A stretch of DNA of 64,000 nucleotides, taken from positions 372,001 through 436,000 of the forward strand of contig NC_087388.1 in the NCBI RefSeq assembly GCF_963675165.1. The letters run 5' to 3'. Origin of the DNA: Halichondria panicea (Eukaryota; Porifera; Demospongiae; Suberitida; Halichondriidae). A program made the translations under genes and the position numbers. This document shows, piece after piece, positions 12,401 to 27,000 of this stretch; within the stretch, counting starts at the first letter, position 1; each line of letters starts with the position of its first letter. The notes beneath the pieces are model-generated. The model ran no database searches. It saw only the letters and a list, made by a program, of their open reading frames with translations, and was not told the DNA's origin.

Positions 12401-15400
12401 ATATTACTACAATGTTTTACGAGTAAATTACAAATGAGTTAAATCAGAAAATTTGACTCTGATTTTGCAATCTGGCAAGGATAGTGATGCCATACAAGTA
12501 CTGGTATAAATGTTGGATGCTCGCAAAATATTATACGTAGTAATATCCAGTTGTCTATACACTGTACAGTGGGTGGGTCAGGAGTAGTGTGTGGACTCAC
12601 AACATGGAGGGTATCCGTACGCCCATCTTCTTGAACTTGTCCACGTCCTCCTTGGGTATCTGGTCAGGGTGTAAGGACATTAGTCCGATGGTACCACCAC
12701 CATCCTTGAAGTCATAGATCAGCTACACAGAGAAGAAGAGAAATTGAATGAAAAATAAAAACGTGATCTGAGAAGAATTGAGAATGTGTAGAATACAGAG
12801 TTTGAATATTTTTAGCATCTAAATGCAAGTGATATAATTATTGCTCAAATTTTACACTATAAAATTACTTCCCACAAGTAACCTCCCCACACACTCACAC
12901 CGCCCACACATACACAACAGCGTACCTGGTGGTGAGGCTTGAGGGCCCAATCTTCGCGGATGAAGGGGTCACAGAAATCGCTGACCTCCTTGAGCATTGT
13001 GTCCATGAGAGTGGAGCCTAGCTCCTTTGTGTCGTTCTTTCTTTTCTCCCCATTAGCGCTCACCAGGTACTCGGTGGAGCCAGAGTTGTAGTTGAAGGCG
13101 GGGCAGTTGTCGAGGAAGGCACAGCGTCTCTTCATGTACCTATGGGGGTGTGGCCAGGGTCATATGACTTGTACACACGTCATGTTAGTATTTGTACACT
13201 TGATGCTCTATTCAATGCTGGCTCTTCATTTTGAGAGTACTTAGAGTTCTGATAGTTCAAATTCACCGATTTTTTGATTTTCTGAAAGCTTAAAAGGTAT
13301 GCTTCAGATGGTATGCTTAAATCCCAAATTTGGAACGGGCCATAATTTCCTATTTTCGGGAAATAGAAAATGGTTTTGTCTTATACACTGCTAATAAAAT
13401 GTTCCACTTGTCTCTTACTTGATGAAGAGTTTCTGAGTGGCTTTATTTGCTTTCATGTTTTCTGGAGTGTATCTGTTCAACAGCTTGCGGCACTCTCCCT
13501 CGCTAAGGTCAGAGTCCAAACTGAACTTGATCGGGACACCTTGCTTACGCCCACCGAACAGACCACCAGCTGAAAACAAAAACATTTCGTTTAAAATAGA
13601 CGGCTACACTAAAACACAATTCTAACTGAATGAAGTTTACAACCACCCATGTGGCTTTACTGTAAAGTGTCAAATTTTCTGCTGATTTAGCAAAGATAAA
13701 AAAAATAATGATATATAATTATAGACAATTGAGATAATTATTAGTGGCAATTAACTCACATTCCTTGTAGAGTCGGTCAATGCCACGAGAGCCCCCAGTC
13801 TTGAATGCCCTCAGGTACTTACACACAAGCTGGACGTCAGGGTCAACCACAAAGGGCGTGGCAGACTCCACAAAGTATTTTGACCCCAGGAGACTCAGAG
13901 AGGGAATGTCCTCATAGAAGGCCTTGAGGGAGGCAGTCGGGTCCATTTGAACTCGAGATGGAACCTGACGAAGAAAAATAAATTATCATCAATTTACACA
14001 AATTTTTTATTTACTACTATTTTTGCCTCACTTGAAATAAAAGCAGAATGTTACTCTAATTGACCTACAGTGTATAGAATAGTGTACAGAGCCTATAGTG
14101 TGGTCCCACTGTGTACGCTTCTCTACTAAGGTTTGCACTTAAGTGAGGTGAAAAGGAGGCAGCTAAATCGAAATTTTATTTTATTCTCAAAGTTAGCCAG
14201 TTAGCACAGCGTATGATAGCTAGGTGGGGGGGGGGGGGGCATGTACCTCAACGTAGATGGCTATCTTGAACCCTCCTGGGAACCTGAAGGAGAGGCCAGT
14301 GACTGGGTCCTCCACATAGCCCAGGATGAACAGGTCAAAGAAGAACCAGTTGATGCTCTCTATGAGCTGAAAGTAGTGACTCCTCTCGTTCTCACTCACT
14401 GCTTCCTGTGTGGAGTGTGGAGTGTGTGTGTGTACGTGTGTGTGTGTGGGGGGGGGGGGGAGAGAGTCACTGTCTATACAGGGGTTGCCCCAGGGATGCA
14501 CAGTGTAGGATATAACAACGGAGATTCTAGAACTGTATTTCTACATGTAGTAGCAGCAGTTTACAGTACATGCAAATTCCACCAAAGCAGTAAAAGAGCA
14601 CAAACATTTGACAGTACATTACACTTGTTTATGCTATGAAAGTTCCCTGAATAAGTTGATACATATCATTATATAATAGTTAGACACTGTTTAGGAAGTT
14701 TCTACATGATTTAGAAGCCCAAAGGGCTGGTTGTAGTACCCCGAACGCAGTGAGGGTTCTACTAGCCCTGAGGACTTCTAAATCATGTAGAAACTTCCTA
14801 AACAGTGTCTAAGCATTTTAGATCATAGCAACCATGAGTATTTAGCCAATCAGATTTGAATGTTCGTATCTAATCTTTGCTACATGATTTTCTAAGTAAG
14901 TACATGATTTTCTAAGTTGGATAGAACACTTCCTTTAGCCAATCAAATTGCAGTATTTATGGCAAACATGATCTAAATATAGTTTCACATCAGATGCCAG
15001 CTATATTGCAGCTCGGCTACTCACCCCTGGAGGCAATAAGGTGAAGTTAAAGAACACAGCTGGCTCTGAATCATCAAACTCCATCCCGGCCAGTTTCTGA
15101 ATAGTGGAGAGTGGTGTGAAGGCCTCGTTGACCGCCACCCTCAGGCACTCAGAGCACTGACGCATCTGGTTCTCAATGTAGTGGGTCTTGCCATCACCTG
15201 CAGTGGGAAAAGAGTACATGTGTGTCAGCATGGATGTGTTTTTGTTTTTTTAATAACGATACACATGTATAGCAATAAAAGGCTGTATGCTTACTGTTGC
15301 AATATACACATCAATATTTTTGTGTCAGACACAGAGAAATGAGTTGGGCTCACCAGCTTTGCCATAGACAAGTTGCAGGTAGCTGAAGTCGTCAGAGTGC

Positions 15401-18400
15401 AGAGCAGCATTCTTACTGGTGGAGGAGGCCTCGGCAAAGTCCAGCTGAGGTTCAATTCCCTATGCACACACACACACACACATTTCATTAATTTCAGGAT
15501 AAAAAGTTACTAGCTACTGTGATGATCCTTTACCAGACACACAAACATTGTATGTCTAGTCGCTTGATGCCCTTTACCCAATATACATATACAGGGCTAT
15601 AAGTACCGCAATCATCATGCCTTTACCTTGTAGTCCATTCTGAGCAGCCATGGCATTTCTTGCAGCAGAGAAGGACCAGTCTCCACAAAATGTACACATG
15701 GACTCTCAGCCTCGTCAGATAATACCACCGCCTCCTTCAGGTCAAAGTGGATCCTCACCAACATCTGCACATGGACGAGGGGACAGAGAGTGGGTCATAA
15801 TAATCTTATTGCATGGTGTTCCCCACCCCTTTTTTTGTCGAAAACAGGCCAGGAAATAACTTTTTGCTAAGACTTCTAAATCAAATAACGGGCAATCCAA
15901 ATTCCAGTTATGACGACTAAAAATACATGTACATGTACATGTGGTAAGTGCATGCATGTACATGTACATGTACACCTACTCACCTCCTGTAGTCTGTAGG
16001 GCAGTTTGTTGATCTCTAGAATGAGGTACTGGAAAGGTCTCTTTGTGGCTCTCTTGGGGTTCATGAAGAGTCGCAGCTCCTCCTCCGTGCTCGTGGGGCG
16101 GCAGTGGTACACTTCAAAGGCTTCAGGGACACCTCCATATATGGAGATGATGAGACGGAGCAGTTGGCCTTGAGTGAACGCTGCACAGTGAAACAGTCAG
16201 TACTTAGTGACTCAATCCGTGAAGTATTTTTATATTGGCTTAATTTGAATTTTATTATGTGACTTATAACCCGCATACAATGTCATACATGAAATTGATG
16301 ACCATAGAAACGGTTAGGAGGATACGAAATAATGGCCGTATGTGTACAGTAGAGAACCTGAAAGGTAGGTTAAGCTTCTGCTTGGAGGTACACTTCGAAA
16401 AGGTTCGATGTTATCAAGCGCTTCTTTCAATCACTACTATAATACAGTGGAGCTCTGATTGGCGGTAAAATTAGTCTAAGTTCAGAGAGGCTTACATACC
16501 AGCACAGGAGTGCAGAATATGAGTGGACTGCCCAGAAGATGAGGAGCGTGACACGGTGGAGGACACTGATCCACGACGCCGCCTCTTGAGAGAGTTGTTG
16601 GAGAGATCCAGGTTGGTGAGGAGAGACTTGAGGAAGGCTCCTACAACATGCATGGGCGTGCTACGCGTACGATCCTCCTTGAGATGGGACTGGGCCTCCA
16701 GCAGATCCTGTAGATATAATATTATTACAAATGTAGGCAAAAAAAATTTGTTACTAGGCAATTGTAAAACCACATAATTATGTAAACAGTCTAAAAATAT
16801 CTGCTGGCGTTCGTAAATTTTTTGTAGCTGAACATTTACATGTAGTGGCCACACCCACACTCTCCTCACAGCCTCACACACCACACACACCTTCACAGAG
16901 TTCCTGAGTTGTGCCTGAACGTGTGGTTTGTTCTCAAACAGGAAGCTCACATCCTGCACGACAGCAGTGAGGTTGGGCTGATGAGCGGTGAGGCCTTGAT
17001 ACAGATGCAACAGCTTAGGCACGGAGAAATAAAGCAGCTGTTCATACTCGGCTCTTAGATTAGCCACTTCCTTCTCCCAGGTGACCAACAGCTGAGCAGC
17101 ATCACTAACCTAGGGGGGGTAGTTAAACATCCGATTACTTGTAATAGTTAGACAAAACTGCACTTTGCACAACCGTCGTTTATTGAGGTATATGGTTCTT
17201 AAAAGAAGTATTTCCTCAGAATAACTTCTGCACAAGAAGTGGATACAGTAGTTTAGTAATTGCTTTCAAATGAGGAATAATGATTAAGAAAAAGATTATT
17301 AGCTAATGAACGTGCAAACCTGTGTACACAGCTACTATCTAGACAGCCCACACTCTAGACAATATACAGTGTGCACATAACATGCAAGTTCTTGTGCAAT
17401 ATCTGTGTGTATCAACTAGCTCACTATCTCATTGGCCTGGTCCAGAGAGAGGGAGCAGCGGAGGTTGGTCTTCATGGGAGAGCCCAGGAAGTTGGGATGA
17501 CCCAGCTCACGCAGTTTGGAGTACAAACCAAGCAACTTGGTAGCGGTCTGGAGAAAACAAAGATATTAACTACAGCACTGATAATGGTCAAGAGGAAGCA
17601 CAATACACAACATTGATAACTGATGACTATACATAAGTAGCAACTCTCTAATGGGATAGAACAAAAATTAACTCTCAAAAGAGGCTAAGAGAAATAAAAT
17701 CTATGTAGTACTCATAAACAGTAAAAAAAACATCAAAACAAACAAAAACCATCAACAGCTGCTCATATGTACCTGATTGATGTGCAGGAAATGGCTGATA
17801 TCGCTGCCAGCTTCACCCTCTGAGTCCAGGAACCCCAGCTTCATCACAAAGTCTCCAATTGCCTCGTGGTTCCGTCGATCCTCCGTGGGTTTTGAAGGGG
17901 ATTCCCCCACCTCCCCCACGTTCTGGTAGAGTGACGAGTGGGGTATGTAGTGCAGCTGCATGGAGCCACACACGTTGTTGAGAGGGGTGGAGCTGGCAGA
18001 GTACAGAAATGTGTAGTACCCTGAGGCTAGGATGCAACGTAGCTCGGTTGATACCCCCTGGAGAGTATCACCCTGGAGGGGGAGGGTTAAAAACACATTG
18101 ATTAAAAGTTGATTTGCTACTTTAAGACAGTTCAAATTACATTGGTTTCAGATATTTCCCTATGCTATAGCTTTAAAGTGATCGATGAATGCTTCACATA
18201 TGCACAAATAAAGATGATAGGGAAGTAGCAGCTATACTTTAAAAGTAAAGATTATAGGAAGTAACAACTATATTATATTACAAGTACGAACTCACTTCTG
18301 CTCTAGAGAACCAGAGTCGAATGAGATTGATGTTCCTGTTGACCGTGTCTAGTTGCCTGCGAGCATCCAGAGCGTTGAGGCTGGCCACAGACACCATCAA

Positions 18401-21400
18401 TGTCGAGAAATTTTGCTCAGTGTTTGTGAACGGCTTGATGAGCTTGAAGGCCGCGTAGAGATGATTTAATACAGCCTCATTGTACTCTTCGTGCTGAAGC
18501 TGTGTCTTGATCAATTCAAACTGCTGTTGAAACAGCTCTTGCCCTTGCTGACCAACAAACTGCTTCTCTTGAACTACAAATCGGTGGAAATCAGAGCTGT
18601 CCTGTACGGCACTAAATAGATCGAGGAAACGAAGGCTCTGGCCCGTTTCTAAACAGAGAGCCTTGGTGACGTTCTTCATTTTGTCAATGGCATCTTTGGC
18701 AGTGAGATCGTCTCTGCTCTCCTCCAAAGTTTCCACAAGTTCAGTGAGTGAGTTCAGATCTGGGTCGTTAAGGCAATTGGTAAGGTTGTACTGCTGGCAC
18801 ACAGAGTGGATCACTTGAATGTGACGCGTGTACTGGAACAGCTGTAGCATTGCTTTCACTCCATCCAATCCTTTGGCATTGTCCGTGTCAATTTTGGCAA
18901 AATCACTGTAAAGTGCGAGAATTTCAAACTCCTTTTCGATATCGAGTGATCGCAAACTGAGGGAGCCCTCGGCAACAATCTCAATGTACGAAGCACTACC
19001 TACAATCAGACGTTTTATGAAGTCCATAGTGTTCTCGAGTGCTCGTGCAAGGTGTGTGATGTGCACAGCTCTCACAGCCGGCTCATCCAGGGTGATGGAC
19101 TGGATCGAAAGTAGAGACGACATTGATGGTTGGGGGGCAGAGCTGGGTTCAATTGTTTTGTCCAGTTTTCTTAGCTGCAATTTGAGGTGTTTATCAAAAA
19201 TCTCACTCCCGCTAAGATAGAAAAAAGTCAGAAAGTCCAAATCTGTAACTGGTTCAATGAAACTAGCAAAAGCAGCCACGAGGTTTTTGAGAGCTGATGC
19301 CGTTAACTCGCGAGATATTTCCAGTTGGATTTCACCAGGGGGCAGGAAGTTGTTGCTGACGCTGGAGGGGATGGGGGTTTCCAGAGCGTTGCTACGACGT
19401 GTGTAGGGACTTTCCCCTGGAAACGTGACGTATTTCTTGATGGCTAGAAGAATCCTTGGCTCCAGATTTACTCCATACACAGAGAGGATGTGTAGCATTG
19501 AGCACCTAATGATATTGTGTAACGAGTGAGATAATATAATTATGACATTGTATCTAAGTACATGTACACAGAGAGTTACAATAATATAATACCACACACA
19601 CACCCGCCCACACCACACACACTCACCACTGCAAGGGACATCCGCCCACACACCACACACACACACTCACCACTGCAAGTCGGGACAACCGCTCACATAG
19701 CGCAGCAGGAACAGATTGAGCAACTCAAACTGCTGCAGAAACTCCTGTTTCATCATCTTCAGCTCATGATTGTCCATCACCAAGCCGCCAGAGTTGAGAG
19801 CCATTGCAGCACGGCTGATCTGACTGTACTGCTTTGAATACACAACCAGATCATCATAATTCACATCCCTCGATTTAAGCCTGTCCCTCCAGGTTCCCAA
19901 AACTTGCTGTGCTTGAGCTATCCACTTGAAAAATACGCCGACGCCTTCGTCAGTACATTGAGTGACTTCAGTAGACATCGAGTCTTCTGTTAGTATGCTC
20001 TTCGTTTCTGCATCCTCCTGTTTAGACTGATACACGGAGTAGATACGGCCAAGCTGGTCTATAAGAGAGTAGTAGATGGAAAGCCATTCTAAGTTCTCAG
20101 TGAGTGGCATCTTCAAGCAGCATGATCCGACCACACCCCAGCAGAAGGTGAGCTTTGAGGAGAGATCGTGGAGGGAATCCAGTCCACTGCAGATGGTGGA
20201 GACACAGTTTTTGAGGAGGAACTTCATCGATTTGCTCAGAGGTCCGTGTAGTGAACCTGACTCTGGGATCAGCTCCTGTGTGTGGGTGTGTGTGTGTGGT
20301 GTGTGTGTGTGTGTGTGTGGTGTGTGTGTGTGTGTGAGGGGGGGTGGATTTGTCGGTTTTATTTTTTATTCCTAATTAATTCAAGCCTCACAAACACGTA
20401 CACAGTTTAAAATCTAAATCTACAGTAATACAAAGCAAGTGCTTATAGCAGACTTAGTGATGATGTTATAAATTATAGCTTCCTAAGTCATAGTGTTCAA
20501 CTCCTTATTAGGATTTAGGGTACGTAGTTCGATCATTCCGTGCCAGATAGTACCAATAGAATTTGATTCAAGTAAAGGTTGTATATTCTCACCTGCTGGA
20601 GTACTTGCAGTACAAGCTTCTGGAACTCACTGTGCTCATCTATCAAGCGCTGGAGGAGGGAGGGAGGCAACAATCAGTAATCACTAAGTGTCAGAAATCA
20701 CAACTACACTGGCAGTAAATCTACAAGAATGTACAGTGTAGGAACAATAGCCCCCAACCAGAAACAGAAGTGTGTAGACAAGTAAAATCATGATCACACT
20801 ATAACTATACAGACAAATGAAGGCCACTCATACAAGCAACTCTTAAGATTCTCAACTATAAAACAGAAGCGTTTATCATGTACATCATATTCTGGTATCC
20901 TTAAAAAAGCTTTCTAAGCATGCGTACAATTGATGGGAACCAGCAGGGGGCAAATCATATCATGCTCATGTACATGCATACAGGAGTTAAGTGATCATTA
21001 GAGTGCTTGTGTGGACTCACCCAAATGGTCTGAATGTCGTCTAGCAGATCGTCACGCAACGAGTTCCTTTGAATGTAGTCTGACAGGAACTGGACAAACT
21101 CTTCGGGCACTGTCAGAGCGAGTAAGTCAATAGGGGCATCCCCTGAACAGATACTGCCTGCACGTACAAGAAAATGTATATAATTATTATTCATTATTCA
21201 TTTATGGAGACTTGACAGTGACAGACAGAGACAAAATTTGAACGTTATACACAGGCAGTAGGGATGAGCTGGCAGCCTAGACTATAATTAAAGAATAGCT
21301 GGGCAATAAATGGCGTATTGGAGTGAACGTACATGTACAAAATGTGGATGATCATACAGTATAATTACGAGTGATGCACAAAGATGGCTATTGAAGCTAC

Positions 21401-23958
21401 ACAGTAAGTCAACACACGCCCACACACCTTCATCGGGAGCGGTCACAAAGAGTTGAGGGACGTCCAATCGTAGAAGATCAAGAATGAATTCCTTGCTCCT
21501 GTTTTGGATGAGGTAGCACTGCGCCACTGACTGGAAGAACTCGAGCAGAAACTTGTGATGATGGGCATCGACAAATCTGTCAATGTGTAGAAGAAAGTTG
21601 GAAGAGAATCAACAACTACAGCAACTCTACTACAGCTATAATTTAAGGAGGTGATTTTTAGCGTTTTTTGGGAGGAAAATATAAGCGTAAAGGGACTAGG
21701 AAATTCCTTGGATGTGTGATGGTTTTAAAAATGGCTGCTTACCTCTCCACAAAGACACCAAAGAACTCCTTCCAAGTGTTGCTACAGATCTTGACCTCTT
21801 GGGGAATCTTGTACTGCTCCAGAAACTTCTGTACAATCTGAAAAGAGCAGATCGAAACACACAGTAAATACTATACAATGTAGTGAACATCTTTCAGCAG
21901 CCATAAACTTTAGTATCGTTTATCCAATGTCAAAATTTTTATGATTTTCTGAAAGCTTAAAAAGAGACCTTTCAATTGATCCAAAATTTGGTTGGGGCCC
22001 TAATTTGTCATTTTTCAGCCTTGAACCATGGGCTATTATCCATGGTATGCCCAAATTGGCAAATATTTTTATCTCTCGAATACAAACTTTGATGGTACCA
22101 TTTGAAAGGTCTCTTTCTAAGCTTTCAGAAAATCAGAAAATCGTTGAAATTGGACACTCAGAATTCATGTTATGGCAGCTGAAAGAGTCCCTGAGCCATT
22201 GATTACACACATGGGGACAGTGGGTACATTAGCAGCTACTACTGCACATGTGTGTGTATGTTGAGATCCAGCACAATTAACATACCCAGGGTGGCCAAAT
22301 GTAGAAGGCCTTGTAGACTTGCAGAAACTGCTCCACTGAGAGCTTGTCCAGGCTCATCTCCAGTTTGAGCACCAGCTACAGAGAGAGAAGAGAGAAAGAC
22401 AATAAACCATTTAATCCACCAGGTGGTGGGTGGAGTGGGCAATTGCAAACTACACATTATCTCATGACAATATTGGAGGTCCAACTAATAATATTTCTTA
22501 ATAATATGAACTGTGAAATGTACATGTAAAATATGTGTGTGGTGAAAAATAGAAGTTGTGGGTAATGATTTTCTTTAGATTGAAGGGCAGGCCACTCACG
22601 TCTCTCTTGATGGTTTCTTGATAGTGTTTCGTGACTCCGCCTGTCCTATGAGAGAGGAACTCCTTGAGACAAGCGTCTGCATTTCCCCCGATAATCTGGA
22701 CTGGTTCCAGCAGCACCATACACCACTCCTTGAGCTCTGTGTGGAGAGGTGTACTTGTCCACTGACGTTTGCGACTAACCTCCAGAACAGTGTCCAGGAA
22801 ACCAAGGCCCTGTGCACATAGGGAGAGAGAAGTGTTTGCAAACTGTTTAAAGATCGTGCAGGTGCAGGTACACTATTTTACACAAAATGAAGTTTCCAAT
22901 ATCGTATAGCGAGTAATTTTTTCAGTTGGGGCACATTTTCGTATGAACCACCAACTCGTATTCTAAATATCCGTACAGCTCAGAATAGTGACGTAGAACC
23001 TTACACATATCACATTATCGGATTAATGCTCTAAATATGAAAAATACTGAACCATACAAAAATTACCCGCTATATGGTATTTAACATTCCCCATGCCCGG
23101 ACTTACATCTTGCAGGATGAGTAGAAGTGCTTGTTCCTCTTGTGCTCGTCTCCAGCTCCCCGCCCCTGCCTGGCGATAACACTCTCGAGGGCGGGCTAAC
23201 AGATGGCGGACAAAATCCTCCTCTGGCAAAACGTACGGTTCCAACACAATCACAAACTCCCTGAGATCACATGACAAATCACATGATCATCACATGATAC
23301 TTATCGGTAGCAATAATAATGCTAAAAATTAATATATAGTGAAGTCATATAGAAGCTTTTTAGCAGAAACCATGTGAAATACATCCAATTTCGTTGCTTA
23401 GCTACTCTTATATGTGGTTGCTGAGGGCTTTGCCCACAACACAGGGGGGGGTCTATACATGTAGCAGGTGGGGGGTCCATGATCATATAATATAGCAGGT
23501 GGCTTGTATGGTGAAGTACTAATTGCTGATGTCAGCAATGGAGAGCTAATCAAATTAATTACACAGTACATATCACATACACTGAGGACATAGATACGCA
23601 CACATGATGCAAACCTCTATATCCATATCCACGGACACGTGTTTAGACACTTCATATACAAGTACAGTAAATAGAAGTACTACATGACATTCTGGATAGT
23701 CTGAAAATACCACACGACGTTCATAAGGTTTTGAACCAAACAGACATTGCATCCTATGTACCAACCATCCACGAATCACATATTGATTAATATACCTGAG
23801 TTGGTGAAATGGTCTGACTATGTTCTTGGTGGTGAGAACGTCTGCCATGTATGAGCTGGTGAAGGAGGTCTCGTCGGACAGCTGGAGGAGACGACCAAAC
23901 TCCACCCCTCTCTTGAGGCTCTGAATCACCTCCGTGTTGAGTTGAGTGAAGTTCTCAG

Positions 23959-24013
<55 letters not shown>

Positions 24014-27000
24014 AGTGGAGTGGGCAGATAAATAACGTACACAACTTGTGCGTGGATTAAACGTGCCAGCCTAATGGAATGAATCTGTATCAGCCATATT
24101 CTCTCACTACCGACATATATAAATATTTGTACAGCCCTATACTAGTGTGTACAGCTTGTAATTAAACGTTGAGTATATTTATTAGACAGCTCTTAACTAC
24201 ACGAAGGTAAGCAGCTTTACCGCAGTAAGGTTGTTCTTCCAGTAGTCGACCTTCTCCCTGGGTCCAGTGCTTCTCTGTGTGCGACACTTGTAGGCCGTAG
24301 CAACTGCAGCAAAGAAGACAACACACTTAACACTAGTTAAACCTCATGTTTAAGCAACTACTCTGCTCCCTGCATCACATGTGTCTTCTATTGTATAAAT
24401 GCAAACACACACGGCAAAATACAGCTTTGAATCATATTAAAAAAGCATCGACATACTACAGTGGGTATATTAATTTCGAGGGTATAAATGTACGCGTTTT
24501 TCATTGATTATAAGCATCTACTTTACCATGCATGCTGCAAAAAGGCTGCTATTCTGCGAAAATTAAATCTACGAAAACCATTCTAACGGTCTTTCCGCAA
24601 AAGTTTACACCCTCGAAATATATCCACTATACGGTATATTATTCTAGTTATCAATATAACAAGACGGACACAATGATTACAGACTGTTAGCTACTCACTC
24701 CAGAGCATTCTGTAGTAGACAGCCTTGTGTAGTGAAGCAGAGCCTTCCTGACTCCGCAAACTAAAGGAGAAGTTCATGAGAGCAATGCAGGCCTCCTCCA
24801 GCAGTAGGTACACTGAGGTGGTGCTGTTGTCTGACTCAAACATCAGGTTGGAGTCCTCACTGCATGCACACACACACACACACACACACAACACACATGT
24901 GAACATCTTGTAGGATTTTGCACAAGTAGGTGAAAATGTAGGTTCCAAATATCGAGCGGGTGAAAAATCACTCGCCAACCCGTACTAAAATAAACCCTGC
25001 ATCATGTACACTCACACTTTGAGGAAGAATGTCTCGAGTGTTTTGCAGATGGAGACCGGCTCCAGACGCTCAAACTTGTCCACACAGGTCCTCACAAATG
25101 GCCTCAGCTCATCACACAGATAGCAAGACTGCTTCCTGTGAGCGAGAAGAAAGGACACACTTCTGATAAGAGCTTGATTAACTTAAACATGTTTGGTAAA
25201 TTACATTGGGGGAAATTATTGCAGCCACTATAAATTATATGGGAAACACTTGGCTACAAAAGTCACCTAAAAGGTCTATATAATTATACACGCAGGAGCA
25301 TCTGACTGCATCATAATTATTATGCAAGGAAACTACTACATGTACCATCCAAACATAAGCTTGTAAGTGTGTACGTAGTATAGATGAGACACAGATTGGG
25401 GGGTGTGGGGGGGATGGGGGGGATGGGGTGGGGATAACGCACTTGTGTGCTCTGTAAGCCACCAGGAGGTAGAAGGGGAAGTCCCTGGCAAACATCTCGT
25501 CAATGTGCTTCATGAGCTTGTTGAACAGCAGGGTTCCGGACGTCTGCCCCCCACGCTGGATCTATGCAGGGGGTACAAGCAATACTCACACAAGTGCTAG
25601 TACATGTACACATTCTTCGAGTAACCATAACTTGAATTCTACTTGTGTCATTTTCTGATTTCTGAAAGCTTAGAGCAAGCTCTTTCCGATAGTATATTCA
25701 GCTCACAATTTTCGATTGGACCCAAATTTGGCATTTCCTATACTTGCCCTCTAACTATATACAAGCACAACAACTGACTCACCATTTGTTCGTACTGGTA
25801 GAGAATGGTCATGACGAGCTTGAACTTTTCCTCATCCTCCGATACACACACCGGACCACTGACGGGGAAAATAAGGTTCTTGATCTCTTCTTTCAAGTTG
25901 ATCACTGGTAATCGACGATTCTTTCTTCTGAAACTGAGCCCTGAGCCAGAGCAGATCGTGGATAAATTTATTTTCTTTGAAGTGTTGAAATAAGCTTACA
26001 GCAGCATGAAAGGTCCAACATATGAATGGATAATGGGCCTTTTTAACTTATGATATAATTACAGAGGTAATCAAAATATCAAGGGAGGAGTTAGCAGAGT
26101 TACACAGCTGACATTTAGGAGGGACTAAAGTGGCTTTTAGAGGTCACTAATAAGCTGTACATGTTTATACAATGCACTAGAATGTTGTTGATGGCGTTTT
26201 TTGGGACAAGGCCAAACAGTAAACCAGCTGTTTTAAGACGGTATCATTTACACATACACAGTCAGTGTAAGTCATCACAGTGTGTACAATACAATACTGA
26301 CAGCTAGCATTCTCAGTTACAATCACAACACGTATATAGCAGACACATGGTTTATAGGGAATAATAGTATTCAAGAGAAGCCACTTAATAAAGCATGGAA
26401 ACCACCAGTCAATGATTTAACTTGATGACAGATCATATCCAATAATTAAAATAGATCTCATAATTATAATTATACCACCTCTAAACCTTACCCACTATAC
26501 AACAGTGCAGATTATCAAGCATAATGTGAAAACTGTGCTATTGATTTAAACAAGCTTTAAGTACGTACCTCTCCTTCGTGTGCTGAGTGTCACGGTGGAC
26601 TCTGACCCCGGCGAGCTCCCGCCCTTAGGCTGGCGCTTGTACTCGATGTGAGGCTGGTTCTTTGTCTCCAGTTTAGCACTCAATTCTCCTGTTTCATGAC
26701 GAGTCACAAAATCTCTCAAACTTTTCCCGTCCTTGCCCGAAACGAGGGCTATTGGAAATGTAGTCTTTTTGGATCTCACAGCACCGTCCTCAATCTCTAT
26801 GGGTAGCTCCAAACTGTCCTCTGTGTTGATGAGAATGACAGCCACTGTGTATGACTTTCTGTACGTGCTGGCAATGGAGCTGAGGGTCTCTCCAGGCTGT
26901 AGTGTGTGGAGGCGAATATGCTGTGATTCGACCGGTTCCGAAGCAAGCAGTTTTGTCTCTATTTTGATGCCACTTTCCATGAGGGTTGTGAGAGCGTAGG

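Larger units (their letters stand above)
16500..25933 (-). other. RNF213-like gene: N-terminal helical arm exons
   Basis: Exons read in gene order: 25783-25933, 25443-25561, 25016-25135, 24699-24859, 24221-24303, 23796-23959, 23107-23260, 22600-22809, 22286-22375, 21743-21837, 21428-21576, 21021-21157, 20593-20649, 19671-20275, 18296-19505, 17773-18072, 17425-17547, 16891-17109, 16500-16707. Phases agree across all of these junctions. The product is almost entirely helical, with leucine-rich heptad-like stretches such as [20 protein letters not shown] in the 403-aa exon 18296-19505 and a basic/serine tail ([11 protein letters not shown]) in 16500-16707. This matches the position of the large helical arm that precedes the AAA core in RNF213. 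No catalytic motif is seen here. Confidence 0.7.
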
